A stretch of DNA of 64,000 bases from Christensenellaceae bacterium (GTDB taxonomy: Bacteria; Bacillota; Clostridia; Christensenellales; CAG-138), in the NCBI GenBank assembly GCA_022510765.1, contig JAFLSU010000008.1, forward strand, positions 1 to 64,000. The letters run 5' to 3'. Positions within the stretch are counted from its first letter, which is position 1. Every line of letters begins with the position of its first letter. The position numbers and the translations under genes are program-made. Positions 31,599-42,249 of the stretch are shown here, piece after piece. Below the pieces are notes generated by a model. That model was not told the DNA's origin. It saw only the letters and a list, made by a program, of their open reading frames with translations, and made no database searches.

Positions 31599-32347
31599 AC
31601 ATATGCGTCTACGTGAATCACAAGCCGTCCTTTGCGCGTTTCGCGAACGGTTTCACGATATATGAATCGACCATAGCCGCGCATGGATACGACATCGCCG
31701 CTTCGAAGGGTCTTGCTGCCGTCCATGCAGCACCTGCCATTTATGAACAGCTTCCCAGATGCAATAAGCTCGTTCACCGCGCTGCGAGAAAGCTTAAGAA
31801 ACTGCGAGGCGATGCCGTCCAGCCGCTCGCTTGCTGAATTGAGCTGCATGGTCTGTGTTTTAAATAGCTCACCGGCAGGCAGTTCCGTGGCAATGGAGCA
31901 GCTCAGATCGGTATGCTTTGCACGCACAAGACCATCACAGATATATTGCGAAATCTGCTCCGTGCAAAATATGTATGCAACATTTTCGCGTATCACAATA
32001 TCACCCGTTCGACTGCGATCTATACCAAGGTTCATGACCGCTCCAAGAATATCGCGATGCGAAAGCCTATCGGCAAATTTTTGCGAAAGCGGTTCAGCTT
32101 TTACGCATGAAATGGGGAATGGCATATCGTATCCGCAAAGGGACTCGCTACCAAAACGAACCATCACTCGTTCGCAGCCATCCGCGCCGCCATACAGTGA
32201 ATGCGGAACATATGAAATTGCCTTTTCCGCTCGGTGCAGAACATCCTGCTCTGCAAGCCCAAGGAAGGAGGTGAAGCAATATTGCCCGGTGTGATAAGCC
32301 TTTTCGGCAAGTTCCAGTATTCGCTTTTTTAACAGTTCTTCATCCAT
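31595..32347 (-). CDS. YlmH-type S4-domain RNA-binding protein
   Basis: C-terminal S4: LDGIASQFLKLSRSAVNELIASGKLFINGR. Confidence 0.88.
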   Translation of the reverse strand: MDEELLKKRILELAEKAYHTGQYCFTSFLGLAEQDVLHRAEKAISYVPHSLYGGADGCERVMVRFGSESLCGYDMPFPISCVKAEPLSQKFADRLSHRDILGAVMNLGIDRSRTGDIVIRENVAYIFCTEQISQYICDGLVRAKHTDLSCSIATELPAGELFKTQTMQLNSASERLDGIASQFLKLSRSAVNELIASGKLFINGRCCMDGSKTLRSGDVVSMRGYGRFIYRETVRETRKGRLVIHVDAYV

Positions 32348-32355
32348 AATATTAT

Positions 32356-33465
32356 TTAGCCAAGGTCAAATTCTGCAGAAACTTCATAGATACCGCCACC
32401 GGAATAATCATAAAATACAACTTGATTATTCTCCCTGTCAAGCTCATAAAAATCACCAAAACACACACCGGTATATATGTCCGAAAAGCGCGTATCGCTG
32501 ATATCGAAAACGCCTTCTATTGGATAGTCGGCTCCTGCAAAATACCGGGTATTTACAACATAGTAGCCATAGCTTGTCCGCGCATTTGAAGTAAAACCGA
32601 AAAAGGTGAGGCTTTCCGATTTATCCCATGTCGGATCAGCATAGTACCATTTGCCTCCAAGCTTGAACAGCGTCCATTCGTGATGTCCAACGCCGCCGTC
32701 GGCACTAACCGTAAGTGCTTCAACTCCGATTTGATTAAGTAGGAACGCATATCCTCGGCCGTAGCACCAGCATACGCCTTTTTCATTCAATATCGAGTCA
32801 AAGCAATGATCGTACAATTCGCCGTCATAGTCGGGATCGGTGCCATCGTAATAATCGGAGGTAGGCGTATCATACTTCACTCGGCTTGTAAAAGCATTGT
32901 AGATCACAAGGCAGCGCATAGCCATGCTGTCGTCGTTCGTGAGGAGGGCAATGTAATCAAGCGCCTTGGATTCAAACTGCGAAATCAGTTCAGCATGTTC
33001 TTTTTCGGTAGTCGTGTACTTCCATGAGACGGTATTGCTGCCGTATTCGATGGAAGTTTCATCAACATCACTGTAGAATATGGGAAAGCATAGCTCTATC
33101 AAATACTCTAAACTAACTATCTCATCATCAGCAGAAAACTCTATCGAAGTCTCGTATCCAAGATACGCGGGTATGATCTTCTCATATGCATCAATATCCG
33201 CAGCAGTAAGCTTATCCCTGATTGCATCGGGTATCGCAAAATAGTCCAGCTCTTGCGTGATCGGCTTTGGCGATGGTTCGTCGAAAGGACACTGCGTTGG
33301 ATCTGCCGAATGAAATTCCGTTGGGGAAAGCGTCGGAATCGTGGTCAAAACCTGAGTTGGTTCCGGCGTTTCGGGCGTTTTATCACTGTGAGACGGCGCG
33401 CAGCCAAAAATCGCGCCTGCACAGATAAGAATAGCAATTATCAGAAACCAGATTCGTTTAATCAT
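32356..33465 (-). CDS. Transglutaminase-like domain lipoprotein
   Basis: Lipobox-like LICAGAIFGCAPS; KGVCWCYGRGYAFLLNQIG...HHEWTLFKLGGKWYYADPTWD (Cys-His-Asp triad layout). Confidence 0.85.
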   Translation of the reverse strand: MIKRIWFLIIAILICAGAIFGCAPSHSDKTPETPEPTQVLTTIPTLSPTEFHSADPTQCPFDEPSPKPITQELDYFAIPDAIRDKLTAADIDAYEKIIPAYLGYETSIEFSADDEIVSLEYLIELCFPIFYSDVDETSIEYGSNTVSWKYTTTEKEHAELISQFESKALDYIALLTNDDSMAMRCLVIYNAFTSRVKYDTPTSDYYDGTDPDYDGELYDHCFDSILNEKGVCWCYGRGYAFLLNQIGVEALTVSADGGVGHHEWTLFKLGGKWYYADPTWDKSESLTFFGFTSNARTSYGYYVVNTRYFAGADYPIEGVFDISDTRFSDIYTGVCFGDFYELDRENNQVVFYDYSGGGIYEVSAEFDLG

Positions 33466-33518
33466 GAAATTCTTCCACTCCTTAAATTAAATTTTAAAGC
33501 ACAATTTCACTTATTGTC

Positions 33519-34289
33519 TCAGCCGTCCTCGTTGTCGAAAGTCCACCAAATATTATCGGAACTGACTGTCAGATCAAGCTTTCCCTGCAATCTAAGCGAA
33601 GCATCATTGCTGGTATACACCTGCCCATAGGGGATCCAACCTCGCTCAATGTGCAGATTATGCATGAAGCATTCAAGCTCCACTCCTATGCCGCGCCGTC
33701 TGTACTCTGGGAAAACCTCAAGCATACCTGCGCTCCCGTCGGAATGCCAGCCGATAAATCCGACAAGCTCTCCTTCAATCTCGGCACCATACATTAACTT
33801 CTTCTCTATGAGGTCATGGGCTTCATCAATATCTGACAACATATGATAATGTTCGATTACGGCGGCTGCGTCCTTAGCTGTAAGCGGTCTGATGTCGCAT
33901 ATTCCGCGCAGAGGAATAATCTCCTTTGAATATCTGCAATACTGTAAGCACGCTTCACCGATGAAAAAATCGGTTGCGGAGGAAACGGCATCCAAGGCCG
34001 GTTTCCCATGAGCTATGCAGCAGTGCATTAAGTTTTCAGCGTTACCGGAATCAGCGGTGCTGTCGTTTGAAATAGCTTTATCGGTAGTAACGCACGAAAG
34101 CGCACGGATACCCTCGGCAGTATCGTCGCACCAAAGCATATGCATGCCCGCTTTGTGCTTAATCAGGATTGCATTATCGGACATAAAAAGAATTTTATCC
34201 AAATTGCCCCTGTTAAAGGTTTCAACCATATCGACCGTAAGCGCACCCAACTCTCTGAGTTTACTGAGCGCAAGTTCCATCTTATTCAT
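33519..34289 (-). CDS. GNAT family N-acetyltransferase
   Basis: C-terminal MLEVFPEYRRRGIGVELECFM. Confidence 0.8.
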   Translation of the reverse strand: MNKMELALSKLRELGALTVDMVETFNRGNLDKILFMSDNAILIKHKAGMHMLWCDDTAEGIRALSCVTTDKAISNDSTADSGNAENLMHCCIAHGKPALDAVSSATDFFIGEACLQYCRYSKEIIPLRGICDIRPLTAKDAAAVIEHYHMLSDIDEAHDLIEKKLMYGAEIEGELVGFIGWHSDGSAGMLEVFPEYRRRGIGVELECFMHNLHIERGWIPYGQVYTSNDASLRLQGKLDLTVSSDNIWWTFDNEDG

Positions 34290-34373
34290 ATCACACTCCG
34301 CTTGTTTATATTTGTTTAGAGATGCGAAACTCGTACTGCACGATGCAGGGGGCGATTCACCGCTTCGATTAAC

Positions 34374-34751
34374 CTATTCGATTACGGGTCTGCGCTTTGC
34401 ATGGCGGCATATCGCCTCAAAGGTCTCAGCACTGATGTCATGCTCTATTTTACATGCATCCTCGCGTGCAGTAGCCTCATTTACGCCTATATGTATGAGG
34501 AAAGCGGTAAGCATCTTATGCCGTTCGTACATCCTTTCGGCAATCTCAAGTCCCGAAGGAGTGAGGCTGATAAGACCATCGCTGTCCATGGTGATATAGC
34601 CGTTTTCACGCAGACGCTTGGTTGCATAGCTTACGCTTGGTTTGGTAACGCCTAAATGCTCCGCCACATCGACCGATCGGATGAAACCGTTGCGTTCCTG
34701 CATCATCAGCATGGTCTCAAGGTAATCTTCGGAAGACTTTTGTATTTTCAT
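34374..34751 (-). CDS. DtxR/MntR family metal-dependent regulator
   Basis: MKIQKSSEDYLETMLMM...VRSVDVAEHLGVTKPSVSYATKRL; internal ATG at 34751 is the likely start. Confidence 0.9.
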   Translation of the reverse strand: MKIQKSSEDYLETMLMMQERNGFIRSVDVAEHLGVTKPSVSYATKRLRENGYITMDSDGLISLTPSGLEIAERMYERHKMLTAFLIHIGVNEATAREDACKIEHDISAETFEAICRHAKRRPVIE

Positions 34752-35063
34752 AATCGTAATCAACCTTTCGTCAAATAAGGAATCCGTATCCCAAAATAGA
34801 TTAGCACAATAAAAAAAGATTTGCAAATTTTTTGTTGTGTGACGAGCCATTTTTGAAAAAATTCATGTGCTGCGGTAGAATTAGTTTATAACACCTTGTA
34901 AGACAGTTAATTAAAAACTTCGGGCAAACAAAAACGTTAAAATATATTTATTTTTTTGATTGTTTTAATGTGCATTTAATGATAGACTTATTAATTCGTG
35001 ATATTAAGTATCACAATAGTCAACAAAAACCGCATTACCGTTTTCATGCAGGAGGTATGGTGA

Positions 35064-35984
35064 ATGAAAAAAAGCATTGACAAAAAGCAGATGACATCAA
35101 AGTCAAAGAATAGAGTTTTTACAGCTGCGCGCATAAAAACCCTTGCCGCAGACGTCCTCTACGATATTCTCGGCAGCATTCTTTACGGCGCCGGCATGTA
35201 CACCTTTGCCGTCGCAGCAAACTTTGCACCCGGCGGTGTATCGGGTATCGCAATCCTTATCAATCACCTGACCAACGGACTGGTTCCGATTGGTTTTTGC
35301 ACTATCATCATTAACATTCCCATAATCATTATTTGCCTGCGCACGCTTGGGAAGGGCTTTTTCCTTCGCTCCGTCAAGACTATCATAATCTCCGCAGTTA
35401 TTGTGGACTACCTTATGCCCATGCTCCCCGTCTACACCGGCGAGCCAATCCTTGCTGCTATCTTTGGCGGAATATTTGCCGGCGCGGGTCTTGCTTTCAT
35501 CTACATGCGCGAATCCTCCACGGGCGGTTCTGATTTCGTTATCCTCGCGATTCGCAAGAAGAACCCCCAGCTTTCAATAGGCAATATTTCCCTGGCGGTG
35601 GACGGCGTAATTATACTGCTCGGTTGGATGGTTTACGGTCGAATCGACGCGGTGCTATACGGTATCATCATGACGATTGGCTACAGCCTAATCGTTGACA
35701 AACTCATGTACGGTATCGACATGAGGAAGCTCGCCATAATCATCACCACAAAGGGTGAGGATATTGCGAGGGAGATCGGTCACGAGGTTGAACGTGGCGT
35801 TACGGTTGCAAAGGGCGTTGGCGCATACACCGGCAACGAAAAGCAGATTCTGCTCTGTACCTGCTCAAAGGCGGAGGTATTCAAAATAAAGCGCATTGCC
35901 TATTCGCACGACAGCAAATCCTTTATCATGGTCAGTTCTCTGGATGCGGCATACGGCGAGGGCTTCAAGCCGCATATGGATTAA
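35064..35984 (+). CDS. YitT family membrane protein
   Basis: FAPGGVSGIAILIN and C-terminal DUF2179-like domain. Confidence 0.92.
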   Translation: MKKSIDKKQMTSKSKNRVFTAARIKTLAADVLYDILGSILYGAGMYTFAVAANFAPGGVSGIAILINHLTNGLVPIGFCTIIINIPIIIICLRTLGKGFFLRSVKTIIISAVIVDYLMPMLPVYTGEPILAAIFGGIFAGAGLAFIYMRESSTGGSDFVILAIRKKNPQLSIGNISLAVDGVIILLGWMVYGRIDAVLYGIIMTIGYSLIVDKLMYGIDMRKLAIIITTKGEDIAREIGHEVERGVTVAKGVGAYTGNEKQILLCTCSKAEVFKIKRIAYSHDSKSFIMVSSLDAAYGEGFKPHMD

Positions 35985-36132
35985 ACGGATTTGCATTATT
36001 CTTAATAGCCATTTTCAATGCTTATGCATGGTTGCAATATCTCCATAAAGGCACTATAATAAGGTTTACTTCAATAGAACGATGCGGTGTTTTAAACGCC
36101 GTATTGTGCTGTATTTGCGTAGGAGGCATGAG

Positions 36133-36702
36133 ATGGAATTCACCATTCAGGATATCAAGGATCAAACCATGGCGGTCATGGATGAGCTGTTTTTAAACTG
36201 CGACGATGGACACTACAAGCTCAACCGCGGTGACATTCTCGTAATTGGGTGCAGCACCAGCCGGGTCATGGGCTTCCATATGGGTTCGCACTCCACCGAG
36301 GACGTGGCCAAGGCGATCATGGAAACCGTGCTTCCCTATGTTAAGGAACGCCGGCTATATCTTGCGTGCCAATGCTGTGAACACCTTAACCGTGCGCTCG
36401 TCGTTGAGCGGGAATGCATGGAGAGGTACGATTTTACACAGGTCTCAGTCATCCCCGCTCTTCACGCAGGCGGAGCATGGAGTGTACAGGCGATGGGAGA
36501 ATTTACCGATCCCGTTGTAGTTGAGGATATATGTGCTCGCGCAAGAGCCGGAATCGACATCGGAGGTGTGTTCATCGGTATGCATATGCGTCACGTTTGC
36601 GTTCCGATACATAATGAAAACAATCATATCGGCTGCGCGTATATCGGCATGGCTCGCAGCCGTCCTAAGTTGATCGGCGGCGAACGCGCTCAGTATAAAT
36701 AA
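36133..36702 (+). CDS. TIGR01440 / UPF0340 (DUF436) family protein
   Basis: LVIGCSTSRVMGFHMGSHSTEDVAKAIME, ACQCCEHLNRALVVERE. Confidence 0.9.
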   Translation: MEFTIQDIKDQTMAVMDELFLNCDDGHYKLNRGDILVIGCSTSRVMGFHMGSHSTEDVAKAIMETVLPYVKERRLYLACQCCEHLNRALVVERECMERYDFTQVSVIPALHAGGAWSVQAMGEFTDPVVVEDICARARAGIDIGGVFIGMHMRHVCVPIHNENNHIGCAYIGMARSRPKLIGGERAQYK

Positions 36703-36725
36703 CCGCTGTAATAATTTTTAGTCTT

Positions 36726-38102
36726 ATGAGCAAAAATCGCGATAAAGCAAATAATTCCATAGGATTTAAGCAAAAGACGAGGTTAAGCCAGACCCAGGTC
36801 ATTTCCCTCGGCTTTTTTATAATCATCATTGTTGGAGCGCTTCTTTTGATGCTCCCCATTTCATCCCGCACGGGCGAGTTCACTCCTTTTGCTGACGCGC
36901 TGTTCACCGCAACCTCCGCAAGCTGTGTGACGGGACTTGTCACAGTGGACACATACACGCATTGGTCGGTATTTGGTCAGTGTGTGATACTTATTATGAT
37001 TCAAATCGGCGGATTGGGCTTCATGACGCTTGCGACCTTCTTTTTCCTTCTTATCAATCGTAAGCTTGGGCTTCGAGAGAGGGAGATCCTGTCGGAAAGC
37101 ATAAACACACTTCAAATCGGAGGAATTCTGCGCCTCGCAAAGCGCATCATCACAGTAACCGCAATAGTCGAAGGAACTGGCGCTATTTTGCTTATGCTGC
37201 GCTTCTGCCCACAGTACGGTCTGTTAAAAGGCGCATATATGGGCATTTTCCACTCTGTGTCCGCATTCTGCAATGCGGGATTCGACCTGCTGGGCGGAAT
37301 CTCTCAGTTCGGCTCCTTCGTTCCGTATTATAATGATGTTCTTGTAAATGTTGTGCTTATGCTTCTCGTCGTCATAGGCGGGCTCGGCTTTCTCGTTTGG
37401 GACGATATGTTGAACTTCGGATTCAGGCTTAAAAAATATCGCCTACACAGCAAAATCGTTTTGCTGATGACAGGAGTGCTGATCTTCTTCGGGGCGTTAG
37501 TCCTGGGGGTTACCGAATGGAACGCCTCGTGTTCAGGCATGAGCGTTGGAGATAAGATACTTACCGCGCTTTTCGGTTCGGTATCCGCAAGAACGGCGGG
37601 CTTTAACACCGTTGACCTTGCCGCGCTTTCCGATGGCGGACTTTTTACGACTATAATGCTCATGTTCGTTGGCGGCAGTCCCGGTTCCACTGCAGGCGGA
37701 ATAAAGACCACCACGCTCATCACGCTTCTTCTCTATGCGTTTTCATATGTTCGCAAGGAACGGAGCTTCGGTATCTTTGGACGCAGATTCGAGGAAAGCG
37801 CGCTGCATAAGGCAACGGCCGTATTCTTTACCAATCTCATGCTCATGCTCGTTGCAACGGTGATAATAACCGCCGCAGACGGACTCCCCCTCGCGGGTGT
37901 TATGTTTGAGACTACTTCCGCCGTTGCTACCGTTGGCTTAACTACGGGCATCACACGCAGCCTGTCCTCCGTTTCAAGGGTGGTCATCATCTTCCTCATG
38001 TACTGCGGCAGAGTTGGCAGTTTGAGCTTTGCCGGCGCTCTAACCGAAAAAAAAGCGCCGCCGCCCGTAATGGCTCCAGTTGAACAGATAACCATTGGAT
38101 AG
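36726..38102 (+). CDS. trkH: TrkH family potassium uptake protein
   Basis: ATSASCVTGLVTVDT, NAGFDLLGG, GGSPGSTAGGIKTTT selectivity-filter repeats. Confidence 0.95.
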   Translation: MSKNRDKANNSIGFKQKTRLSQTQVISLGFFIIIIVGALLLMLPISSRTGEFTPFADALFTATSASCVTGLVTVDTYTHWSVFGQCVILIMIQIGGLGFMTLATFFFLLINRKLGLREREILSESINTLQIGGILRLAKRIITVTAIVEGTGAILLMLRFCPQYGLLKGAYMGIFHSVSAFCNAGFDLLGGISQFGSFVPYYNDVLVNVVLMLLVVIGGLGFLVWDDMLNFGFRLKKYRLHSKIVLLMTGVLIFFGALVLGVTEWNASCSGMSVGDKILTALFGSVSARTAGFNTVDLAALSDGGLFTTIMLMFVGGSPGSTAGGIKTTTLITLLLYAFSYVRKERSFGIFGRRFEESALHKATAVFFTNLMLMLVATVIITAADGLPLAGVMFETTSAVATVGLTTGITRSLSSVSRVVIIFLMYCGRVGSLSFAGALTEKKAPPPVMAPVEQITIG

Positions 38103-38169
38103 GACTTCGGGCAAAGCTTTGTTTAATTCTTAATAGTTTTAGGTTTTATCGAAAGGAAATAGTGCAATT

Positions 38170-38811
38170 ATGAAATCGTTTTTGGTGATCGGAGCAGGAA
38201 AGTTCGGACATTTTGTGTGTCAAGGATTGAATGCCGCAGGCTGTGATGTAATGATAGTCGATGAGGATGAAAGCAAGCTTTCGGATATGCTTTCGTATGT
38301 CTCAAGTGCAAAGATTGGTGACTGCACGCGCAAATCCGTGCTCATGACCTTTGGCGTGGAGGACTTCGATGCCGCTATCGTCTGCATTCCCGAGGATTTT
38401 CAGGATAGCCTTCAAACGGTGGACTTGCTTAAAGAGCTTGGGGCGCAGTATGTCGTCGCCGTTGCGTCCACCGAGGTACAGGCAAAGTTCCTGCGTAAGA
38501 ACGGAGCCGACGAAATCATATTCCCCGATAGGGATATAGCAAAGCGTCTTGCCGTCAGCATAAGCAACGATAGCGTATTTGACTTTATCAACCTTTCGGA
38601 CGAGTATGCCATTTACGAAATCTCCGCGCCCAAGCGGTGGCTTAAGCGCAGCATTATCGAAATTAATGTGCAAAAAAATTACAAAGTAAATATCGTCGTC
38701 GTCAAGTCGCCCAAAGGAACTATGGCCATGCCCGACGCAAAGTATGTATTTAATGAGCGGGATCATCTGATGGTGCTCGGCAGGAAGGGTGATATTGAAA
38801 AACTGATATGA
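38170..38811 (+). CDS. trkA: TrkA family potassium uptake regulator
   Basis: RCK_N nucleotide fold KSFLVIGAGKFGHFVCQGLNAAGCDVMIVDED plus RCK_C. Confidence 0.95.
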   Translation: MKSFLVIGAGKFGHFVCQGLNAAGCDVMIVDEDESKLSDMLSYVSSAKIGDCTRKSVLMTFGVEDFDAAIVCIPEDFQDSLQTVDLLKELGAQYVVAVASTEVQAKFLRKNGADEIIFPDRDIAKRLAVSISNDSVFDFINLSDEYAIYEISAPKRWLKRSIIEINVQKNYKVNIVVVKSPKGTMAMPDAKYVFNERDHLMVLGRKGDIEKLI

Positions 38812-38842
38812 CATGATATCCTACTCATGCTAACCATTTTGC

Positions 38843-39457
38843 TCATTTAGCGAGTTCGTTAATAATAGTCTCTATGCATACCGTAAGACCTCGAATGCAG
38901 GTCTCAACCTCCATTCCGGGATACTCTCCACCATGCGCTGCTGCCTGCTCCATCGATAATGGGATATGCACAAATCCGGTCGGCATGCTTGGGTGATTCA
39001 TAGCCGAATAATGCAGCGCATGAAACATTAAGTTATTGCATACATACGTTCCTGCGGTATAACTCAGTTTCGCGGGAATTCCGTTCTCCGTCATACGCCT
39101 GACCATGGCACGCACCGGAAGTGTCGAAAAGTATGCATCCGGCGCTTCCGGAGTTATTCTGCACCCTCTGTACTCCACTCCCGCATTGTCCTTTACGCCG
39201 TCCCGTTGGTTGATGGCAACAAACTCCGGCGTTATACAGTTTCGCTTCATTGCCTGACCAACGAGCAGCACGGCATCGGGCAGTTCCCGCTCTATGGCAC
39301 CAATCAGCAGTTCTCCACAGGTATCGTACACCACGGGAAGCTCGAGCTTGGCTATCTGCGCCCCTAACACGAAGCTTGGAAGCGCATTTACCGCCTGCCA
39401 CGATGGATTTACCTGTTCATTTCCGAATGGCTCAAAGCCGGTCACAAGTATCTTCAT
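38843..39457 (-). CDS. pcp: Pyroglutamyl-peptidase I
   Basis: MKILVTGFEPFGNEQVNPSWQAV, AGTYVCNNLMFHALHY. Confidence 0.95.
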   Translation of the reverse strand: MKILVTGFEPFGNEQVNPSWQAVNALPSFVLGAQIAKLELPVVYDTCGELLIGAIERELPDAVLLVGQAMKRNCITPEFVAINQRDGVKDNAGVEYRGCRITPEAPDAYFSTLPVRAMVRRMTENGIPAKLSYTAGTYVCNNLMFHALHYSAMNHPSMPTGFVHIPLSMEQAAAHGGEYPGMEVETCIRGLTVCIETIINELAK

Positions 39458-39570
39458 AACGAATTATTTTGCCTTTCATTAACTAAGAAATATTAAAACG
39501 ATACAGGGACGAATCGGAGCAAGCAACTCCGATCCGCCCCAAAACATTTTACATATAGTCCCCAATCGGA

Positions 39571-42003
39571 TTAAGCTATGTTCATTGCCCTGCGAAGGAT
39601 GATCAGCGCATCGGTACCATCTACGATGCCGCTATTGTCAACATCCGCAAGTGCGAGCTGATCGCTCGTAAGCGCAGTTATCTGCATCGCACAGCGCAGC
39701 GCCAGCAGTGCGTCGGAGACAGTAATGCTTCCATCCATGTCAACATCACCAAGTTCATAATCCGAACCGCCGCCAACGTAACCGGGAACGAACACATTAT
39801 CCACCCAACCGCAGTCGCTTCCTCTGTCAACGCTGCCGTCCTTTGAATAGCTCCACCTGAAGGTGAAGGATCCGGTGGTCGTCGCCGTATAGCTTACGGT
39901 TGCCCAACTCGTTTCGCCCGATATGCCCTGAACATACGCATCGTTTACATAGAACTCGAGCTTGTCGTAGTTCTGTTCGCTGCTCGTGCGCCAATCGAAG
40001 CTCATCGCATCCCCGGCGTTCATGTTTACGGTAAGCGTAAAGTAGCTTTCGGAGTTATGCACGCCCGCATTGGTGCTTCTTACGCTTGCCCTGCCCTCGT
40101 CGGACGTAGTATCGACCTCGAACGGAAAGTTGCTTGCTGAGCCGTTGAATTCGAGTGTTCCGTTTTCAACATTGAGCGCCTCGTTGAGCGACGGCGTGTG
40201 TTTAACGAACACCTGAGCGGATGCAGAATAATCACGATTATTGATGTTGTCGTGGGCATTGACGGTAATGATCGCCGTTCCCGGTTCAACGCCCGTAATG
40301 GTCGCATTGCGGTTATTGCCGTTTACCGCTGCTACGGAGGGGTTGGAACTCGTCCATGTCAGCTCAAAATTGTTCGCATTTTGCGGTTCACGCACTGCAT
40401 TGATGCGTGCCGATCCGCCTTCATATATCTCGATGGATCCGGGATTGAGCGAGATACTCGTTAGCGCAACGGGCTCGGGAGGTTCAGAATTCAGAGTAAT
40501 GCCATAGTACTCCAAACTGCTTGACGCACCCTGCGGAGGGTAATATACACCGTCCACGGGCTTAACCGTTATCGCACCGCCGCCTGCTATCGAACAGCTG
40601 TTGCCGGTGAATACGAGCGGTGCAAGCCAGTTATATAAATTCTCAACGCCGTAGTATTGCTCGGGATCATATCCCTCCTGCATACGGAAGCCGTAAATCC
40701 CATCGTATTGATCGGGCGTATTTGCGGTCAATGCAATCCTGAAATTTCTCGTAAACTCGGACGCATTCTGCCCCGTTACCGTTTGGAATGCGGACGTAAA
40801 GCCCTGCCCCGCTGCCATTCTCTCAAGTAAAGCGCGGAAGGTGGGATTGCCGTACTGGGTATAGATATACTGAGCATAAAGCGAAACCTGCGCATACAGA
40901 GCCAGCCTATCGCTCATGTCCAGCCAGTCGCTCCAGTCATACATTGAAAAGCCGTTATGCAATTCCCAGTAAGGGTTGTACTCATGTTCTGCCGGCGGAT
41001 TAAGCCAATCCTCGTTTTCACTGAATTTATAGTTGAGCCATGACTGGATTCTCGGCGCAACGCTGCTGCCCGGATAGCATATCTCTTCAGCCGCTGCGCT
41101 CATGCACTCGTTTATCCACGAATCGCTATAGCCGCATACGGAATAGTTGATGAGGTGCTGATACTCATGAACCATTGTGTTGTATGTACTGGTAACATCG
41201 ATGATTTCTTCTCCCTGAGTGTTCACATAATATACACCCGGATAGGTATCGATGTTGAGACAGGGCATACCGTTTGATGAAATATCGGCTCCGGTAAAGA
41301 AGCCTGCAACATAACCATCGCCCGGCTGCCAGCCGCAGTCGATATTATAGTAAAGGATGTTCAGTCTTCCGTCGCCCTGCGAACCGTTGGTATGGTCGCC
41401 GAAGGAAGATTGCATGAGGTCGAACTTGGAATCGAACTCAGCTGCGCAGATATCAGCGAAGCTTTCATCTATCTCGTCAAGCGGATATACGTTGCTCGCC
41501 GTTGAGGTTGGGGTCCAGATATAGCAGTGTTCGCCCTTTGCAAGCACTTCAAATTCAACGCGAGTGTTGGGCAAAGGACAATAGCTGGCATAAAGATTGA
41601 AGTAATGGGTGTCCCCCACTTCGAAGGACAGCGTCTTTTCGCTGGAACCTTCCGCCGTGATGCCGTTTCTCTCGGCTTCTTCAGCAAGAACCGAATCAAT
41701 ATCTATGGTATAGGGTCGATCCGAATGCTTGTTTGCACCCTCGGACGCGGTAAAATCAAAATCGATTTCGGTTTCGATAAGCCCGCTCATATTGCCAGTG
41801 CTTGCCGAACCGCTGTACGCGCTTGTGCCCGGGTTATAAATGACGACGTAATCGCCAGAATAGCCGTCGCTGCCGTCATCATCGATCTCAAGAGCGCCCG
41901 TATTGATGAGCTTTGATGATGTGTCCATGCTGCCCGATGCTGCAACCGGCATAATAACCATGATGAAGCAAATGCATAGCACAATGCTGATTATTTTTTT
42001 CAT
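39571..42003 (-). CDS. Secreted HEYQH metallopeptidase-like protein with BIG2-like domain and C-terminal dockerin type I
   Basis: Signal peptide; TMVHEYQHLINYSVCG; BIG2-like LTWTSSNPSVAAVNGNNRNATITGVEPGTAIITV; dockerin DVDMDGSITVSDALLALR / DVDNSGIVDGTDALIILRR. Confidence 0.85.
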   Translation of the reverse strand: MKKIISIVLCICFIMVIMPVAASGSMDTSSKLINTGALEIDDDGSDGYSGDYVVIYNPGTSAYSGSASTGNMSGLIETEIDFDFTASEGANKHSDRPYTIDIDSVLAEEAERNGITAEGSSEKTLSFEVGDTHYFNLYASYCPLPNTRVEFEVLAKGEHCYIWTPTSTASNVYPLDEIDESFADICAAEFDSKFDLMQSSFGDHTNGSQGDGRLNILYYNIDCGWQPGDGYVAGFFTGADISSNGMPCLNIDTYPGVYYVNTQGEEIIDVTSTYNTMVHEYQHLINYSVCGYSDSWINECMSAAAEEICYPGSSVAPRIQSWLNYKFSENEDWLNPPAEHEYNPYWELHNGFSMYDWSDWLDMSDRLALYAQVSLYAQYIYTQYGNPTFRALLERMAAGQGFTSAFQTVTGQNASEFTRNFRIALTANTPDQYDGIYGFRMQEGYDPEQYYGVENLYNWLAPLVFTGNSCSIAGGGAITVKPVDGVYYPPQGASSSLEYYGITLNSEPPEPVALTSISLNPGSIEIYEGGSARINAVREPQNANNFELTWTSSNPSVAAVNGNNRNATITGVEPGTAIITVNAHDNINNRDYSASAQVFVKHTPSLNEALNVENGTLEFNGSASNFPFEVDTTSDEGRASVRSTNAGVHNSESYFTLTVNMNAGDAMSFDWRTSSEQNYDKLEFYVNDAYVQGISGETSWATVSYTATTTGSFTFRWSYSKDGSVDRGSDCGWVDNVFVPGYVGGGSDYELGDVDMDGSITVSDALLALRCAMQITALTSDQLALADVDNSGIVDGTDALIILRRAMNIA

Positions 42004-42192
42004 TTCGTTCCCCTCCTGGAATAGTCTGCCGGAACTGCGATCACACAGATCCGATAGCTGATTAATACATATATATTACCATCTTTTAAAGCAAACCGAT
42101 AGCCTTTTTGTCAATATATTATCTTTTCCGCAAAAATGGAGAAACGCACAGTTTTAATGCTCTGAAATGCGCCTGATTGCGGCTTTCGCGTC

Positions 42193-42249
42193 GATGATTA
42201 TGCAATTATTCGATGATCATGCTGTTGTTAGATGATTGTGCAATTTTCT
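42193..42249. repeat. Three degenerate 19-nt tandem repeats
   Basis: GATGATTATGCAATTATTC / GATGATCATGCTGTTGTTA / GATGATTGTGCAATTTTCT, exact 19-nt period. Confidence 0.75.
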
